Shown: positions 1 to 8,776 of the stretch, in pieces | Numbering within the stretch: position 1 is the stretch's first letter | Layout: each line of letters opens with the position of its first letter | Source of the DNA: UBA830 sp002295635 | GTDB lineage: Bacteria > Pseudomonadota > Alphaproteobacteria > MPNO01 > UBA830 | Direction of reading: 5' to 3' | Assembly: GCA_002295635.1 (NCBI GenBank) | Contig: DBHK01000023.1 | Span: forward strand, 62,001 to 126,000 | DNA: 64,000 nucleotides | Translations under genes and position numbers: made by a program | The notes under the pieces: model-generated | Told to the model about the DNA's origin: nothing | The model's input: the letters and a program-made list of their open reading frames with translations, nothing else | The model's database searches: none

Positions 1-284
1 ACCTCCGCCGCTACTGTCGTCAATTTATCGAGAACATGGCGGTTTATTTCCAAGGCGGGTGGTTTTTCCGGTCTCTGAAGCACCAGACTTACCGATATGT
101 TGCCGCGCGCACAACTATCGGCCACGCGCTTGCGCACCTCGGCCTCTATTTGGTCAAACCCCTGCGGCAGACGAAAACGGAGATCCAGACTCTTCGAATT
201 TACACTTTTGACTTCCCATACCCAACTATACCCAACGGCCGCGCCGTCCAGTCGAGCGAACCCAGTCATGCTCTTTACTTTCAA
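1..284 (-). CDS. yicC: YicC family protein, N-terminal part (runs off the left edge)
   Basis: Reading the minus strand from a TTG at 284 gives a protein starting MKVKSMTGFAR, followed by WEVKSVNSKSLDLRFRLP and a glutamate/arginine-rich helix. This is the typical start of YicC-family proteins, which have been linked to RNA turnover and stationary-phase survival. About 95 residues are visible; the C-terminus lies beyond position 1. An AAGAG sequence at 291-295 sits 6 bases before this TTG, whereas the ATG at 269 (MTGFAR) is too far from it, so TTG is the likely start. The gene follows mltG with a 90-base gap. mltG-yicC, usually followed by gmk, is a common order in Alphaproteobacteria. Identity is confident; the start codon less so. 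Confidence 0.85.
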   Translation of the reverse strand, partial: MKVKSMTGFARLDGAAVGYSWVWEVKSVNSKSLDLRFRLPQGFDQIEAEVRKRVADSCARGNISVSLVLQRPEKPPALEINRHVLDKLTTVAAE

Positions 285-373
285 CAAGATCTCTTCTTTG
301 GTTTGTCCATAAAGTTTCCCGACCGGGGATATTCTATCATTCTAGCTCTTGAAAGTCGCTCGCGGAGTATCCT

Positions 374-1360
374 TCAGTTAGCACGTCGTCTTTGAATATC
401 ACGCCATCTAGCCACATTTTGGTTATGATCATGGAGAGTGCGCGCGAATGCATGACCCCCTGTACCGTCAGCGACGAAATATAGGTCTGTAGAATCGCGC
501 GGGCGGACCGCTGCCATTATTGCTGCAAGGCCGGGATTTGCAATTGGACCTGGTGGCATTCCGGCGTGCCTATAAGTATTGTAGTGGGAAGAAATTTGCA
601 GATCGGACTGGGTCAGCGGCCGACCGAGAGGGCGCTTACCGCCAGTCACTGCATAGGCTACAGTCGGGTCAGACTGTAGGCGCATACCTAACCTCAGCCT
701 ATTATGAAACACGCTAGATACCCGCGCCCGCTCGCCATTTATGCCCGTTTCGCGCTCGATGAGCGAAGCGAGAATTAAAGCCTCTCGGGGAGAAGTAATT
801 GTGATCTTTTTCCCCCTCGCAGCCCAAGCTTTTCCCAAAGCAAGGTTCATTGCTTTTTCCATCCGCGATAAGACCGAAGATCGTTTATCACCATAACTAA
901 AGAAATAGGTCTCTGGTAGATATATGCCTTCCGGCCGGTCAACCGGTACATCGCCTACAAGGCCCTCTGTCTCAGCGACTAGGGATACCACCTCACGGGT
1001 CAATAACCCCTCCGGTATCGTAATACGGCGTTTTACTAACTCTCCATTGACCAAATGATTAATAATTTCATCAATACTCATCTTAGGTTGGAATACGAAC
1101 TCTCCTGCACGCATCCGTCTAGCCGTTTCGGTAAACCGCGCACCGAGTACAAAAAGATGTTCATTATCAATCACGCCATATGACAAAAGTTGTGCCGCTA
1201 TCTCTTGAACACCAGCGCCTTTAGAGATTATCAACTTTATCGGTTGCGTGGCTGGACCATCCGCGTGATATGATCCCCATACCCACAATATACCCGCCCC
1301 AGCCGCGCCGAAAGCGGCCGATATTAGGATAGCTAGCAAGCGGGCGGTAAACCGCCGCAT
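374..1360 (-). CDS. mltG: Endolytic murein transglycosylase MltG
   Basis: This inner-membrane enzyme cleaves nascent peptidoglycan glycan strands and is thought to set their length. The 328 residues hold one N-terminal membrane helix (about 7-29), a LysM-like segment (about 40-100) and the YceG catalytic domain. Visible motifs are PEG(Y)LPETYFF around residues 143-154, ILASLIERETG around 196-206 with the catalytic glutamate, and FHNRLRLGMRLQSDPTVAY around 218-236. Length matches the family (about 320-390). The gene starts 6 bases after the fabF stop, so the two are probably co-transcribed. Confidence 0.95.
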   Translation of the reverse strand: MRRFTARLLAILISAAFGAAGAGILWVWGSYHADGPATQPIKLIISKGAGVQEIAAQLLSYGVIDNEHLFVLGARFTETARRMRAGEFVFQPKMSIDEIINHLVNGELVKRRITIPEGLLTREVVSLVAETEGLVGDVPVDRPEGIYLPETYFFSYGDKRSSVLSRMEKAMNLALGKAWAARGKKITITSPREALILASLIERETGINGERARVSSVFHNRLRLGMRLQSDPTVAYAVTGGKRPLGRPLTQSDLQISSHYNTYRHAGMPPGPIANPGLAAIMAAVRPRDSTDLYFVADGTGGHAFARTLHDHNQNVARWRDIQRRRAN

Positions 1361-1366
1361 TTGACT

Positions 1367-2641
1367 TCAGGAAACCTTCTTAAACACGATAGACGCGTTT
1401 GTGCCGCCGAACCCGAAAGAATTAGACAACGCAGCGTCTATTGGTCGCATTCGCGCTTCGTTAGCCACAAGGTCTATGTCACATCCTTCGGATGGGTTTT
1501 CCAGGTTAAGCGTTGGCGGTGCGACGCCATTTTCGATCGCCTTCACCGAGAAGATCGCCTCTACCGCGCCAGCAGCTCCCAATAGATGCCCGATCGCCGA
1601 TTTAGTGGAGGACATAGATAAATTATATGCATGATCGCTGAATAGGCGTTTTACAGCACCCAATTCGATCTCGTCACCAACCGGCGTCGAAGTACCATGG
1701 GCATTAATGTAGTCAATATCTTCTGGATTCATGGCGGCGTTCTTTAGGGCCGATTGCATTGCGCGGTAACCGCCGTTACCGTCTTCAGGTGGGGAGGTGA
1801 TATGATATGCGTCTCCAGACATACCATAACCGGCCACTTCGGCGTAGATTTGCGCACCCCGGGCCTTGGCGTGTTCATATTCTTCTAACACGACCACCCC
1901 GGCACCCTCACCCATTACGAACCCGTCCCTGTCCTTATCCCAGGGACGCGATGCGCGTGTAGGTTCTTCGTTAAAATTCGATGATAGAGCTCTGGCCGCC
2001 GCAAAACCCGCTAACCCTAGCCGGCAAACAGCCGCCTCCGCTCCTCCTGCAACCATAACATCTGCATCTCCGAACCCAATCAGACGAGACGCATCGCCTA
2101 TAGCGTGAGCACCGGTGGAACAGGCAGTCACGGGGGCATGGTTAGGCCCTTTGTAACCATATTTTATCGATACCTGGCCCGACGCAAGATTAATCAGGCT
2201 CGACGGGATAAAGAACGGCGAGATCCTCCTTGGACCCTTTTGAGCCATTAGCATCGCCGCCTCTGAGATTGTCTCGAGCCCGCCGATACCCGACCCAATC
2301 ATCACTCCAGTCCGATAGGCATCTTCGTCTTCAGTAACGTTCCACCCAGAATCAGCAATTGCTTCTGCTGCCGCTCCCAGTGCAAAGATTATAAATTTAT
2401 CCATCTTCCGCTGGTCTTTAGGAGCTACATGGTCGTCCGGATTGAATGTACCGTTCGTGCCATCACCGAGGGGAACCTGACAAGCGATCTTAACTGCTAG
2501 ATCGTCGGTATCGAAAGTTTCAATCTTCGTCGCCCCGGACTCACTTTTTAACAGGCGATTCCAGACGTATTCTACGCTGGCACCCAGCGGGGTAATCGCG
2601 CCAACACCGGTAACAACGACACGTCTCAATTGCATGGCCAT
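1367..2641 (-). CDS. fabF: 3-oxoacyl-ACP synthase II (FabF)
   Basis: This beta-ketoacyl-ACP synthase elongates fatty acids by condensing malonyl-ACP with acyl-ACP. With the chosen ATG the protein is 424 residues, close to the usual 413-420. The Cys-His-His triad is present: C174 in TACSTGAH, H315 in NAHGTSTPVGD and H352 in SAIGHLLGAAGAVEA. The frame is open further upstream to a TTG at 2680, but an AGGTG sequence seven bases before the ATG at 2641 favours the shorter form; a second ATG two codons on is also possible. It follows acpP by 64 bases, in the usual acpP-fabF order. Confidence 0.96.
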   Translation of the reverse strand: MAMQLRRVVVTGVGAITPLGASVEYVWNRLLKSESGATKIETFDTDDLAVKIACQVPLGDGTNGTFNPDDHVAPKDQRKMDKFIIFALGAAAEAIADSGWNVTEDEDAYRTGVMIGSGIGGLETISEAAMLMAQKGPRRISPFFIPSSLINLASGQVSIKYGYKGPNHAPVTACSTGAHAIGDASRLIGFGDADVMVAGGAEAAVCRLGLAGFAAARALSSNFNEEPTRASRPWDKDRDGFVMGEGAGVVVLEEYEHAKARGAQIYAEVAGYGMSGDAYHITSPPEDGNGGYRAMQSALKNAAMNPEDIDYINAHGTSTPVGDEIELGAVKRLFSDHAYNLSMSSTKSAIGHLLGAAGAVEAIFSVKAIENGVAPPTLNLENPSEGCDIDLVANEARMRPIDAALSNSFGFGGTNASIVFKKVS

Positions 2642-2705
2642 GCTCTCACACCTACAGGAATATTTCCTCGATATGGGCAAAGGCCCAGAAGGAGGGTGAC
2701 CCCTA

Positions 2706-2942
2706 CTACCCAGCGTTTTCCTCTATAAAAGCCATTGCGTCTTTGACGGTAAGGATCTTTTCGGCGGCATCATCTGGAATCTCGCAGCCAAATTCCTCTT
2801 CGAATGCCATCACGAGTTCGACCGTATCGAGGCTGTCCGCCCCTAGATCATCAATAAAGCTGGAGTTTTCGGTTACTTTGCTCTCGTCAACACCAAGATG
2901 CTCGACGACGATCTTTTTCACCCGGTCTGCGGTATCACTCAT
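2706..2942 (-). CDS. acpP: Acyl carrier protein
   Basis: This 78-residue acidic protein carries growing acyl chains on 4'-phosphopantetheine. The attachment motif DSL is intact, with S37 in DDLGADSLDTVEL. The frame is open well upstream, but the ATG at 2942 gives the standard ACP start (MSDTADRVKKIV) and has an AGGGAAAG ribosome-binding site in front. It lies between fabG (128-base gap) and fabF. The longer gap before acpP could hold its own promoter, which would fit its high expression. Confidence 0.97.
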   Translation of the reverse strand: MSDTADRVKKIVVEHLGVDESKVTENSSFIDDLGADSLDTVELVMAFEEEFGCEIPDDAAEKILTVKDAMAFIEENAG

Positions 2943-3070
2943 TATTCTTTCCCTGGAATTTACCGGCATCCGAGCGAATGTCGGTCCGGCCTTTGGTTTC
3001 GTTTTCTCCTCACCCGAAATTAACATTTTTCGAGGTTCGACAATTAAAGGGGACTTTACCCCTGAACGTT

Positions 3071-3808
3071 CTATATCATGGCCATTCCACCATTTACATG
3101 CAAGGTTTGACCGGTAACGTATGCCGCCTCTTGGGAGGCGAGAAATACCGCGCACGCGGCCACGTCTTCCGGGGTTCCGAGCCGTCCCGCGGGAACAGCA
3201 TCGCTCAATTTTTTGCGTTGTTCCTCCCCTAGTGATTCGGTCATCGCCGTTGCAATGAAACCAGGTGCGATACAGTTGACCGTGACACCCCGGGTTGCTA
3301 CCTCGCTCGCCAGCGTCTTCGACATGCCTATCAGTCCTGCTTTAGACGCGGAATAATTAGCCTGTCCAGCGTTCCCAGTTACGCCGACTATGGAAGTTAC
3401 ATTAATTATACGACCCCAACGAGCCTTCATCATGCCTCGTAAAACTGCGCGTGAAAGTCGGAAGCTAGCAGTCAGGTTTATTTTAATAACCTCTTCCCAA
3501 TCCTGATCCTTAATGCGCAATGCGATATTATCGCGAGTCAAACCTGCATTATTGACCAAAATATCGATTCCGTCCATTGCATCATAGGCATCGGACAACA
3601 TAGCATCAGCACTCTCAGAATTCCCTAGGTCACCTATTACCACTTGAGTGCGCTCACCCAGCAACGTCGCTAGGTCATTCAATGCTTTCTTGCTTCGTCC
3701 AGCCAGTGTAACCGTCGCTCCCTGTGCATGCAGCGCTCTACCTATCGCGCCACCAATACCTCCGGATGCGCCGGTAATTAATGCCTTCTTATCTGAAAGG
3801 TCAAACAT
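3071..3808 (-). CDS. fabG: 3-oxoacyl-ACP reductase (FabG)
   Basis: NADPH-dependent reduction of 3-oxoacyl-ACP in fatty acid elongation. The 245-residue short-chain dehydrogenase has the glycine-rich TGASGGIG at residues 12-19, NNAG at 86-89, and the catalytic set N111, S139, Y152 and K156 (YSASK). It ends with HVNGGMAMI, typical of FabG. It lies 11 bases after fabD and upstream of acpP, and probably belongs to one fabD-fabG-acpP-fabF transcript. Confidence 0.96.
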   Translation of the reverse strand: MFDLSDKKALITGASGGIGGAIGRALHAQGATVTLAGRSKKALNDLATLLGERTQVVIGDLGNSESADAMLSDAYDAMDGIDILVNNAGLTRDNIALRIKDQDWEEVIKINLTASFRLSRAVLRGMMKARWGRIINVTSIVGVTGNAGQANYSASKAGLIGMSKTLASEVATRGVTVNCIAPGFIATAMTESLGEEQRKKLSDAVPAGRLGTPEDVAACAVFLASQEAAYVTGQTLHVNGGMAMI

Positions 3809-3819
3809 TTAGCTCGCTC

Positions 3820-4761
3820 CTATAAAGTTTTGAGGACGGCCTCGATCTCATCAGGTGTCGCAGCGTTGATCGACCTCAAATCGCGGTCTATCCGTTTGGT
3901 CAAGCCGGACAACACCTTACCGGGCCCAAGTTCAATCAGTGTGTCCACCCCGCCGTCCCGCATGGCTAGTACGCTCTCGCGCCACCGAACCATGGACGTC
4001 ACTTGTTCAACCAATAGCGATTTAATTTCATCAGGATTGTCTACCGGCGCTGCCGTGACATTCGTCATTACCCGCACAAGTGGACGAACAACCGTTACTT
4101 CACTCAGCGCCCTCTCCATTATTTCAGCGGCAGGCGCCATCATACTACAGTGGAAGGGTGCACTGACCGCTAATTTGACGGTTCGCCGAATATCACGCTC
4201 ACTAGCAATTTCGATAGCTCGGTCGATTGCATCCATAGCGCCTGATAAAACGACTTGTCCTGGGGCATTATCGTTTGCCACCGAGCAGATTTCTCCATCA
4301 GATGCAGCAATGGCGATTTCTTTGGCTTGATCAAGCTCAGCACCCAGCAAAGCCGCCATACCGCCTTTTCCTACTGGCACAGCCTCCTGCATTGCCTGTC
4401 CGCGAATCCTAAGTAACCGCGCAGCATCCGCCAGTCCAAACGATCGGGCAGCAGCCAAGGCCGAATATTCACCCAAAGAATGACCCGCTAGAAAGGTGGC
4501 AATTTCATCTACTCTAACGCCACCTTCTTTTTCTAAGACACGTATTATAGCCATGCTAACTGCCATTAAGGCCGGCTGCGCGTTCTCTGTAAGCGTCAGC
4601 TCTTCCATCGGGCCATCTGTTATTAATTTAGTCAAATTCTCGCCTAACGCATCATCAACCTCTTCCAATGTTTCGCGAGCGATTGGGAACGCCGCGAGCA
4701 ATTCTTCTCCCATGCCTACCGCCTGAGATCCTTGTCCCGGAAAAACCAATGCTCGCGCCAT
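3820..4761 (-). CDS. fabD: Malonyl-CoA:ACP transacylase (FabD)
   Basis: Transfers malonyl from CoA to ACP. The 313-residue protein starts MARALVFPGQGSQAVGMG. It has the nucleophile S95 in GHSLGEYSAL, R120, and H204 in SAPFHCSMM, plus the C-terminal GPGKVLSGL motif. It is the first gene of the minus-strand fatty-acid cluster. An AGGATAA sequence precedes the ATG. The 263-base region upstream is shared with the divergent rpsF operon. Confidence 0.96.
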   Translation of the reverse strand: MARALVFPGQGSQAVGMGEELLAAFPIARETLEEVDDALGENLTKLITDGPMEELTLTENAQPALMAVSMAIIRVLEKEGGVRVDEIATFLAGHSLGEYSALAAARSFGLADAARLLRIRGQAMQEAVPVGKGGMAALLGAELDQAKEIAIAASDGEICSVANDNAPGQVVLSGAMDAIDRAIEIASERDIRRTVKLAVSAPFHCSMMAPAAEIMERALSEVTVVRPLVRVMTNVTAAPVDNPDEIKSLLVEQVTSMVRWRESVLAMRDGGVDTLIELGPGKVLSGLTKRIDRDLRSINAATPDEIEAVLKTL

Positions 4762-4807
4762 TTATCCTACCCCGAATTTTTTTGCTCGATTGAAGCCAAT
4801 TTTTTCA

Positions 4808-4835
4808 GTCATATAGAGTGAAAAATGGGAGTCAA
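4808..4835 (-). promoter_or_regulatory. Candidate sigma-70 promoter for the fabD operon
   Basis: On the minus strand TTGACT (4835-4830) and TATGAC (4813-4808) are separated by 16 bases. Initiation would fall near 4801, about 40 bases before the fabD ATG. The -35 box is good and the -10 box imperfect. This is pattern matching only. Confidence 0.35.
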
Positions 4836-4864
4836 GATAGTGTCACGAATCATGATAGGATTGC

Positions 4865-4892
4865 TTGCGCGTGCTGATCAAATGTGTATATT
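4865..4892 (+). promoter_or_regulatory. Candidate promoter for the rpsF operon
   Basis: TTGCGC (4865-4870) and TATATT (4887-4892) are spaced by 16 bases. Transcription would start near 4899, leaving a leader of about 125 bases before rpsF. The leader contains a small GCCG-ACTA-CGGC hairpin at 4981-4992. rpsF leaders of other bacteria can bind the S6:S18 complex, but the known CCG-bulge structure was not demonstrated here. Confidence 0.4.
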
Positions 4893-5024
4893 CCGGCGCC
4901 TCATAGTTCGGTACGTCATTTCTGACGCTTGTCCAAGACGCTATTGGTAAATCGGAAGAAAAAGTCTACCTGAAACAAATGCCGACTACGGCTACGTGCC
5001 AGATGCCAACCAGGAGTAATTAAG

Positions 5025-5495
5025 GTGCCTCTATACGAAAACGTGTATATCGCACGCCCAGATATTTCACCGGCCCAGGTCGAAGCCCTCACGGCGGACT
5101 GGACCAAGATACTCGAGGAAAATGGTGGCACTGTCACCAAGGATGAATACTGGGGTCTGAAATCGTTTGCCTACCGGATTAAGAAAAACCGGAAGGGTCA
5201 TTATTCATTGTTAAATATCGACGCACCCCCGGCTGCACTTTCGGAAATGGAGCGGAACATGAGGCTAAGCGAGGATGTCTTGCGCTATATGAGCGTCCGC
5301 GTCGACGAACATGAGGACGGCCCTTCGGTGATGATGCAAAATAAGAATAGTCGGGACGACCGTGAACGTGGACGCGACGGCGTTGAGGATGAAGCCATGG
5401 ATACTGCAGTCGAGACAAAGTCTGAAGAATCCTTGGCGGATGAATCAGAAACGAATAGCGAAGCTGAGATCGATAGTAAGGAAACCGAAGAATGA
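5025..5495 (+). CDS. rpsF: 30S ribosomal protein S6 with acidic C-terminal tail
   Basis: S6 binds the central domain of 16S rRNA together with S18. The N-terminal 95 or so residues (MPLYENVYIARPDIS, WGLKSFAYRIKKNRKGHYSLLNI) are standard S6. The remaining 60 are a low-complexity tail rich in E, D, S and R. Translation starts at GTG, with AGGAG eight bases upstream. The stop overlaps the rpsR start by four bases (ATGA). The tail resembles extended alphaproteobacterial S6 proteins and is longer than E. coli S6. Confidence 0.96.
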   Translation: MPLYENVYIARPDISPAQVEALTADWTKILEENGGTVTKDEYWGLKSFAYRIKKNRKGHYSLLNIDAPPAALSEMERNMRLSEDVLRYMSVRVDEHEDGPSVMMQNKNSRDDRERGRDGVEDEAMDTAVETKSEESLADESETNSEAEIDSKETEE

Positions 5496-5719
5496 GCCGG
5501 AGACCGTTTTTTCGTCGGCCAAAAAGCTGCCCATTTTCGGGGGAAAACGCGCCGATAATTGACTACAAAAACGTTAAACTGCTACAGCGTTTTACGTCTG
5601 AACGGGGCAAAATCGTGCCTAGCCGTATTACGGCAGTCTCTGCCAAGAAGCAGCGTGAGCTGGCATCGGCGATTAAGCGTGCCCGCAACCTTGCCCTTTT
5701 ACCCTTTATCATAAACTGA
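5492..5719 (+). CDS. rpsR: 30S ribosomal protein S18
   Basis: This 75-residue basic protein has the S18 core: an N-terminal CPF segment, IDYKNVKLLQRFTSERGKIVPSR and the final KKQRELASAIKRARNLALLPF. It binds as a heterodimer with S6 on the platform of the small subunit. Its ATG overlaps the rpsF stop, implying translational coupling. Length is normal. Confidence 0.97.
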   Translation: MSRRPFFRRPKSCPFSGENAPIIDYKNVKLLQRFTSERGKIVPSRITAVSAKKQRELASAIKRARNLALLPFIIN

Positions 5720-5748
5720 AACACGAAGAAGCTGGTAGTTGGGGTTCC

Positions 5749-6687
5749 GTGCGTAACGCCATGCTCATTCCATTGGGTGCGGGCGTTGTTTCTGCTGTTC
5801 TTCATCTTTCGTTAACACTCGGTTCGCCCGGCGCATTAATGATAGCCTATTTCGCTCAACTGCCAATTGCTGCAACAGGATTGGCCTTAGGACTCTCGCA
5901 AGCCGCCGTCGCAGCGGCGTGTGCCGCGATGCTAGTTGCCCTGTTATCGCCTGGAGCAGGGACGTTAAGTCTATTCATCATTACATCGGCACTACCTGTT
6001 ATTATGGTTATCTTTTTTGCCATGCGAAACCGGGCCGATGATATGGGGGGTGTAGCTTGGTATCCAGTCGGTCGAATTCTCGTATGGCTATCGATGCTTG
6101 CTGTCGCTGCATTTTTTGCAAGCTATGTCGTTTTCATGGACAATGAAGGAGGCATTCGAGGTGCGGTCCAAGGTTATCTCAAAACAATAATAACCGGCCT
6201 TAACAATACGGATCAGCCTGTCTTTGATGCAATGATTATGACGATGGTGACAATATTCCCTGGCGTTGCAGCAGCATCTTGGATACTGATGAGCCTTATC
6301 AATTGCGTGCTCGCGCAGAGATTTCTCGTGGTCATAGGTAAGAATATCCGACCCAAACCAGTTTATTCCGATATTGAAGCTCCTTTATGGCCTGTGGCGA
6401 TAATTGTTATAGGTGCCCTTCTGACATTTTCGGGAGGTGAAATCGGGTTTATCGGCTTAAATATATTGTTAATAACCAGCGTACCTTTTTTCTTTATAGG
6501 ACTGGCAGTTCTGCATAGTATCTCAAATGCGTGGTCTGGACGCTTTTTTGCTCTGGCGTTCATGTATATTTTTTTGATTTTGGCACATTGGCCCGCTGCG
6601 TTAATTGCAGTACTCGGCGTGTTGGAGTCTCGTTTGCAAATTCGCGACCGCTTGAAGGCGCGTCGCTCGAACAAAGGAAGCGAATAA
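5749..6687 (+). CDS. DUF2232 family membrane protein
   Basis: A 312-residue hydrophobic protein with about eight membrane segments and short loops, ending in a basic cytoplasmic tail (RLKARRSNKGSE). Position between rpsR and rplI is the standard place for DUF2232 proteins in Alphaproteobacteria. The biochemical role is not established. The proposed start is a GTG with GGGG five bases upstream; an in-frame ATG four codons later is an alternative. The stop overlaps the rplI start (TAATG), so translation of rplI is probably coupled. Confidence 0.8.
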   Translation: MRNAMLIPLGAGVVSAVLHLSLTLGSPGALMIAYFAQLPIAATGLALGLSQAAVAAACAAMLVALLSPGAGTLSLFIITSALPVIMVIFFAMRNRADDMGGVAWYPVGRILVWLSMLAVAAFFASYVVFMDNEGGIRGAVQGYLKTIITGLNNTDQPVFDAMIMTMVTIFPGVAAASWILMSLINCVLAQRFLVVIGKNIRPKPVYSDIEAPLWPVAIIVIGALLTFSGGEIGFIGLNILLITSVPFFFIGLAVLHSISNAWSGRFFALAFMYIFLILAHWPAALIAVLGVLESRLQIRDRLKARRSNKGSE

Positions 6688-7367
6688 TGGACGTTATACT
6701 TCTTGAACGGATCGAAAAATTGGGGCAAATGGGTGATGTAGTTACCGTCAAACCTGGCTTCGCGCGCAACTACCTCCTACCGCGCAAAAAAGCGCTGCGA
6801 GCAACCGATTCTAATCGGGGAACATTCGAGAAGCAGCGTGCTCAATTAGAAGCTAAAAACCTTGAACATCGCGAAGAAGCAGAACGTATTTCAAAGGATA
6901 TGGATAAACTGAATATCGTTATTGTTCGCCAGGCAAGTGACAGTGATCAACTATATGGTTCTGTAACGCCACGTGATATTGCCGACGGCATCACAGAGGC
7001 AGGAGTAACGGCAGATCGGCGACAGATCAAATTGGACCGCCCGATCAAAACAGTTGGTATGCATACCGTGCGTATCGAACTGCATCCAGAGGTATCAGTT
7101 GAAGTAATCGCAAATGTCGCACGCTCGGAGGAAGAGGCGGAAATGCAAGCCCGCGGTCAGCGGATAAACCGCGACGGCGAAGTTGTCGGCATAGAAGATA
7201 AAAACGTCGAAGTCGGTGTCGTATTCGAAGAAGGTGCAGCACCAGACGAGGAGTTGTTGGCAGTCGTAGAGAAGGCCGTGGAACCCATTGCAGAAGCCCG
7301 AGCGGAGAAATCAGTTTTAGAGGACATCGCATCCGGTAAGGAAGATTCCGATAGCGTAGAGGCCTGA
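6687..7367 (+). CDS. rplI: 50S ribosomal protein L9 with acidic extension
   Basis: L9 bridges the L1 stalk base and affects translational fidelity. The N-terminal domain is clear (MDVILLERIEKLGQMGDVVTVKPGFARNYLLPRKKA, given here in part), then the long connecting helix and the 23S-binding C-terminal domain up to about residue 150. A further 75 residues are rich in E, D, V and A, making 226 in total against about 149 in E. coli. The frame is open far upstream inside the DUF2232 gene, but the ATG at 6687 gives the canonical start and follows a GGAAG sequence. Confidence 0.96.
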   Translation: MDVILLERIEKLGQMGDVVTVKPGFARNYLLPRKKALRATDSNRGTFEKQRAQLEAKNLEHREEAERISKDMDKLNIVIVRQASDSDQLYGSVTPRDIADGITEAGVTADRRQIKLDRPIKTVGMHTVRIELHPEVSVEVIANVARSEEEAEMQARGQRINRDGEVVGIEDKNVEVGVVFEEGAAPDEELLAVVEKAVEPIAEARAEKSVLEDIASGKEDSDSVEA

Positions 7368-7560
7368 GAGCGCTTTTATCCGAACCGGCTTTGCCGCCCC
7401 AACAGATACCGGTTGGCTGGTTTTATTCGATAAATTGAATGGTTATTTTGTGAAGAACGACCCCGGCGTGCCCCTTCGACTCTGTCTCTGATTACGGCCA
7501 AGGAATAATTTACGAGTCGCAAAGACTAGCGCCCAACAACACGCGCGATATACTCCGATC

Positions 7561-8352
7561 ATGGTACCAATACAGAAGTATCCTATGGATGAAAAAAAAA
7601 TCGGTTTCGTTGCTGCTACGTCTGAGTCCGCGCGGAGAGCGGTAAAAGCGTTAAAAGAAAAATATCAGCACGTCGTCCCACAAGAAGCCGATGTTATTGT
7701 CGCACTCGGTGGTGACGGACACATGCTAGAGACACTCCATTCATGGCTTGATCAGGATATCCCTATATACGGTATGAACCGGGGTACGGTGGGGTTTCTA
7801 ATGAATGAGTTTCGGGCGACAAACCTAACAAAACGGATTGCCTCTGCGGAAACGGTAAAACTACGACCACTGGAAATGGCAGTGCAGGATATTCACGGTA
7901 ATAAAACCACCTCAATCGCAATCAATGAGATTTCGTTACTGCGCGAGACCCGGCAGGCTGCCAAGTTGAGGATAAAGATCGATGGTAGAGTGCGAATGTC
8001 CGAGTTGATCTGCGACGGAGTATTAGTTGCCACGCCCGCAGGCAGTACCGCCTATAACCTGTCCGCGGATGGACCAATCATTCCATTGGACGCAAACTTA
8101 CTGGCTCTTACTCCGATCAGCGCTTTCCGACCTCGCCGTTGGCGCGGCGCACTTCTACCATCCTCTGTATCAATCTCCCTAGAGGTTCTGGAACCGCGAA
8201 AACGGCCCGTAAGTGCGGTAGGCGACTATACTGAGATCCGCGACGTAAAACGGGTAACGGTGCGAGCCTGCAACGACAAGTCATTTTCGTTATTGTTCGA
8301 CCCGGATCATAAGCTGGAGGATCGTATCCTGAACGAACAGTTCACTCCCTGA
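7561..8352 (+). CDS. nadK: NAD kinase
   Basis: Phosphorylates NAD to NADP. The 263-residue protein shows GGDGH at 50-54 (catalytic GGDG motif), INEISLL at 121-127 and TPAGSTAYNLSADGPI at 158-173. It also has the LALTPISAFRPRRWRGALLP stretch usual in alphaproteobacterial enzymes. The ATG at 7561 has no clear ribosome-binding site. The in-frame ATG at 7585 (MDEKKIGFVA) matches the usual family start and may be the true one. A 193-base gap separates it from rplI, so it probably has its own promoter. Confidence 0.93.
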   Translation: MVPIQKYPMDEKKIGFVAATSESARRAVKALKEKYQHVVPQEADVIVALGGDGHMLETLHSWLDQDIPIYGMNRGTVGFLMNEFRATNLTKRIASAETVKLRPLEMAVQDIHGNKTTSIAINEISLLRETRQAAKLRIKIDGRVRMSELICDGVLVATPAGSTAYNLSADGPIIPLDANLLALTPISAFRPRRWRGALLPSSVSISLEVLEPRKRPVSAVGDYTEIRDVKRVTVRACNDKSFSLLFDPDHKLEDRILNEQFTP

Positions 8353-8776
8353 TAGCAAATCTTTCATGCCAGAATTTTTTGTGCATGATGATGTTACCAT
8401 TTGAAAAACTCCGGTAATTCTCAATCGAAACGGACCCGGAGTGATATGCGGCGTTTGCTAATTACTATTGGGTGGAGAGGATTGGAAGACTGATCCCCAG
8501 ATGATGGCTGTCTAGTTTCAAAATTGTTGCAGTCGGAAATGCGGTTTTTGACTAGCTGGAAGATCCGGACGGAATTTCTTCGAGATTTTTACCGTTGGCA
8601 CAACGAAATGTCGGCGACTCCAAGCTTAGAATCGTGAAAATTTTCGCACCTAACGGCAAAGATATTGAAGTAACTATCTGCGTTGAATAGAGCGCAGTCC
8701 ATTAAAATAAAACGATACCTATAATGTCATCTTTAATGTGGTAAAACGCCGTTCAATAACATTCTACGAAGGTCGA
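8353..8776. other. Intergenic region with a decayed-looking reading frame
   Basis: These 424 bases lie between nadK and the crotonase gene. No intact gene, RNA or strong hairpin was recognised. The right-hand two thirds contain the broken frame listed at 8523-8690. The stretch just before 8777 is A/T-rich and may hold the promoter of the crotonase gene. Confidence 0.4.
8523..8690 (+). pseudogene. Possible gene remnant with an internal stop
   Basis: One plus-strand frame reads protein-like on both sides of a TAG at 8553-8555: IVAVGNAVFD before it, and after it LEDPDGISSRF, later VGDSKLRIVKIF and finally APNGKDIEVTICVE, ending at a TAG at 8688-8690. The residue mix looks natural, unlike most intergenic translations here, but no family was recognised and no start is obvious. 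Chance is a real alternative. Confidence 0.2.

Noticed and set aside
36..395. 119-codon plus-strand frame at the left edge
   Set aside because: It lies opposite the start of yicC, whose minus-strand translation has clear family motifs; the plus-strand translation matches nothing.
3830..4330. 166-codon plus-strand frame
   Set aside because: It is antisense to fabD, with a serine/threonine-rich composition typical of shadow frames.
7381..7440. AACCGG ... CCGGTT repeat after rplI as a terminator
   Set aside because: The loop is about 19 bases and the following T run is short, so the evidence is too weak for a terminator call.
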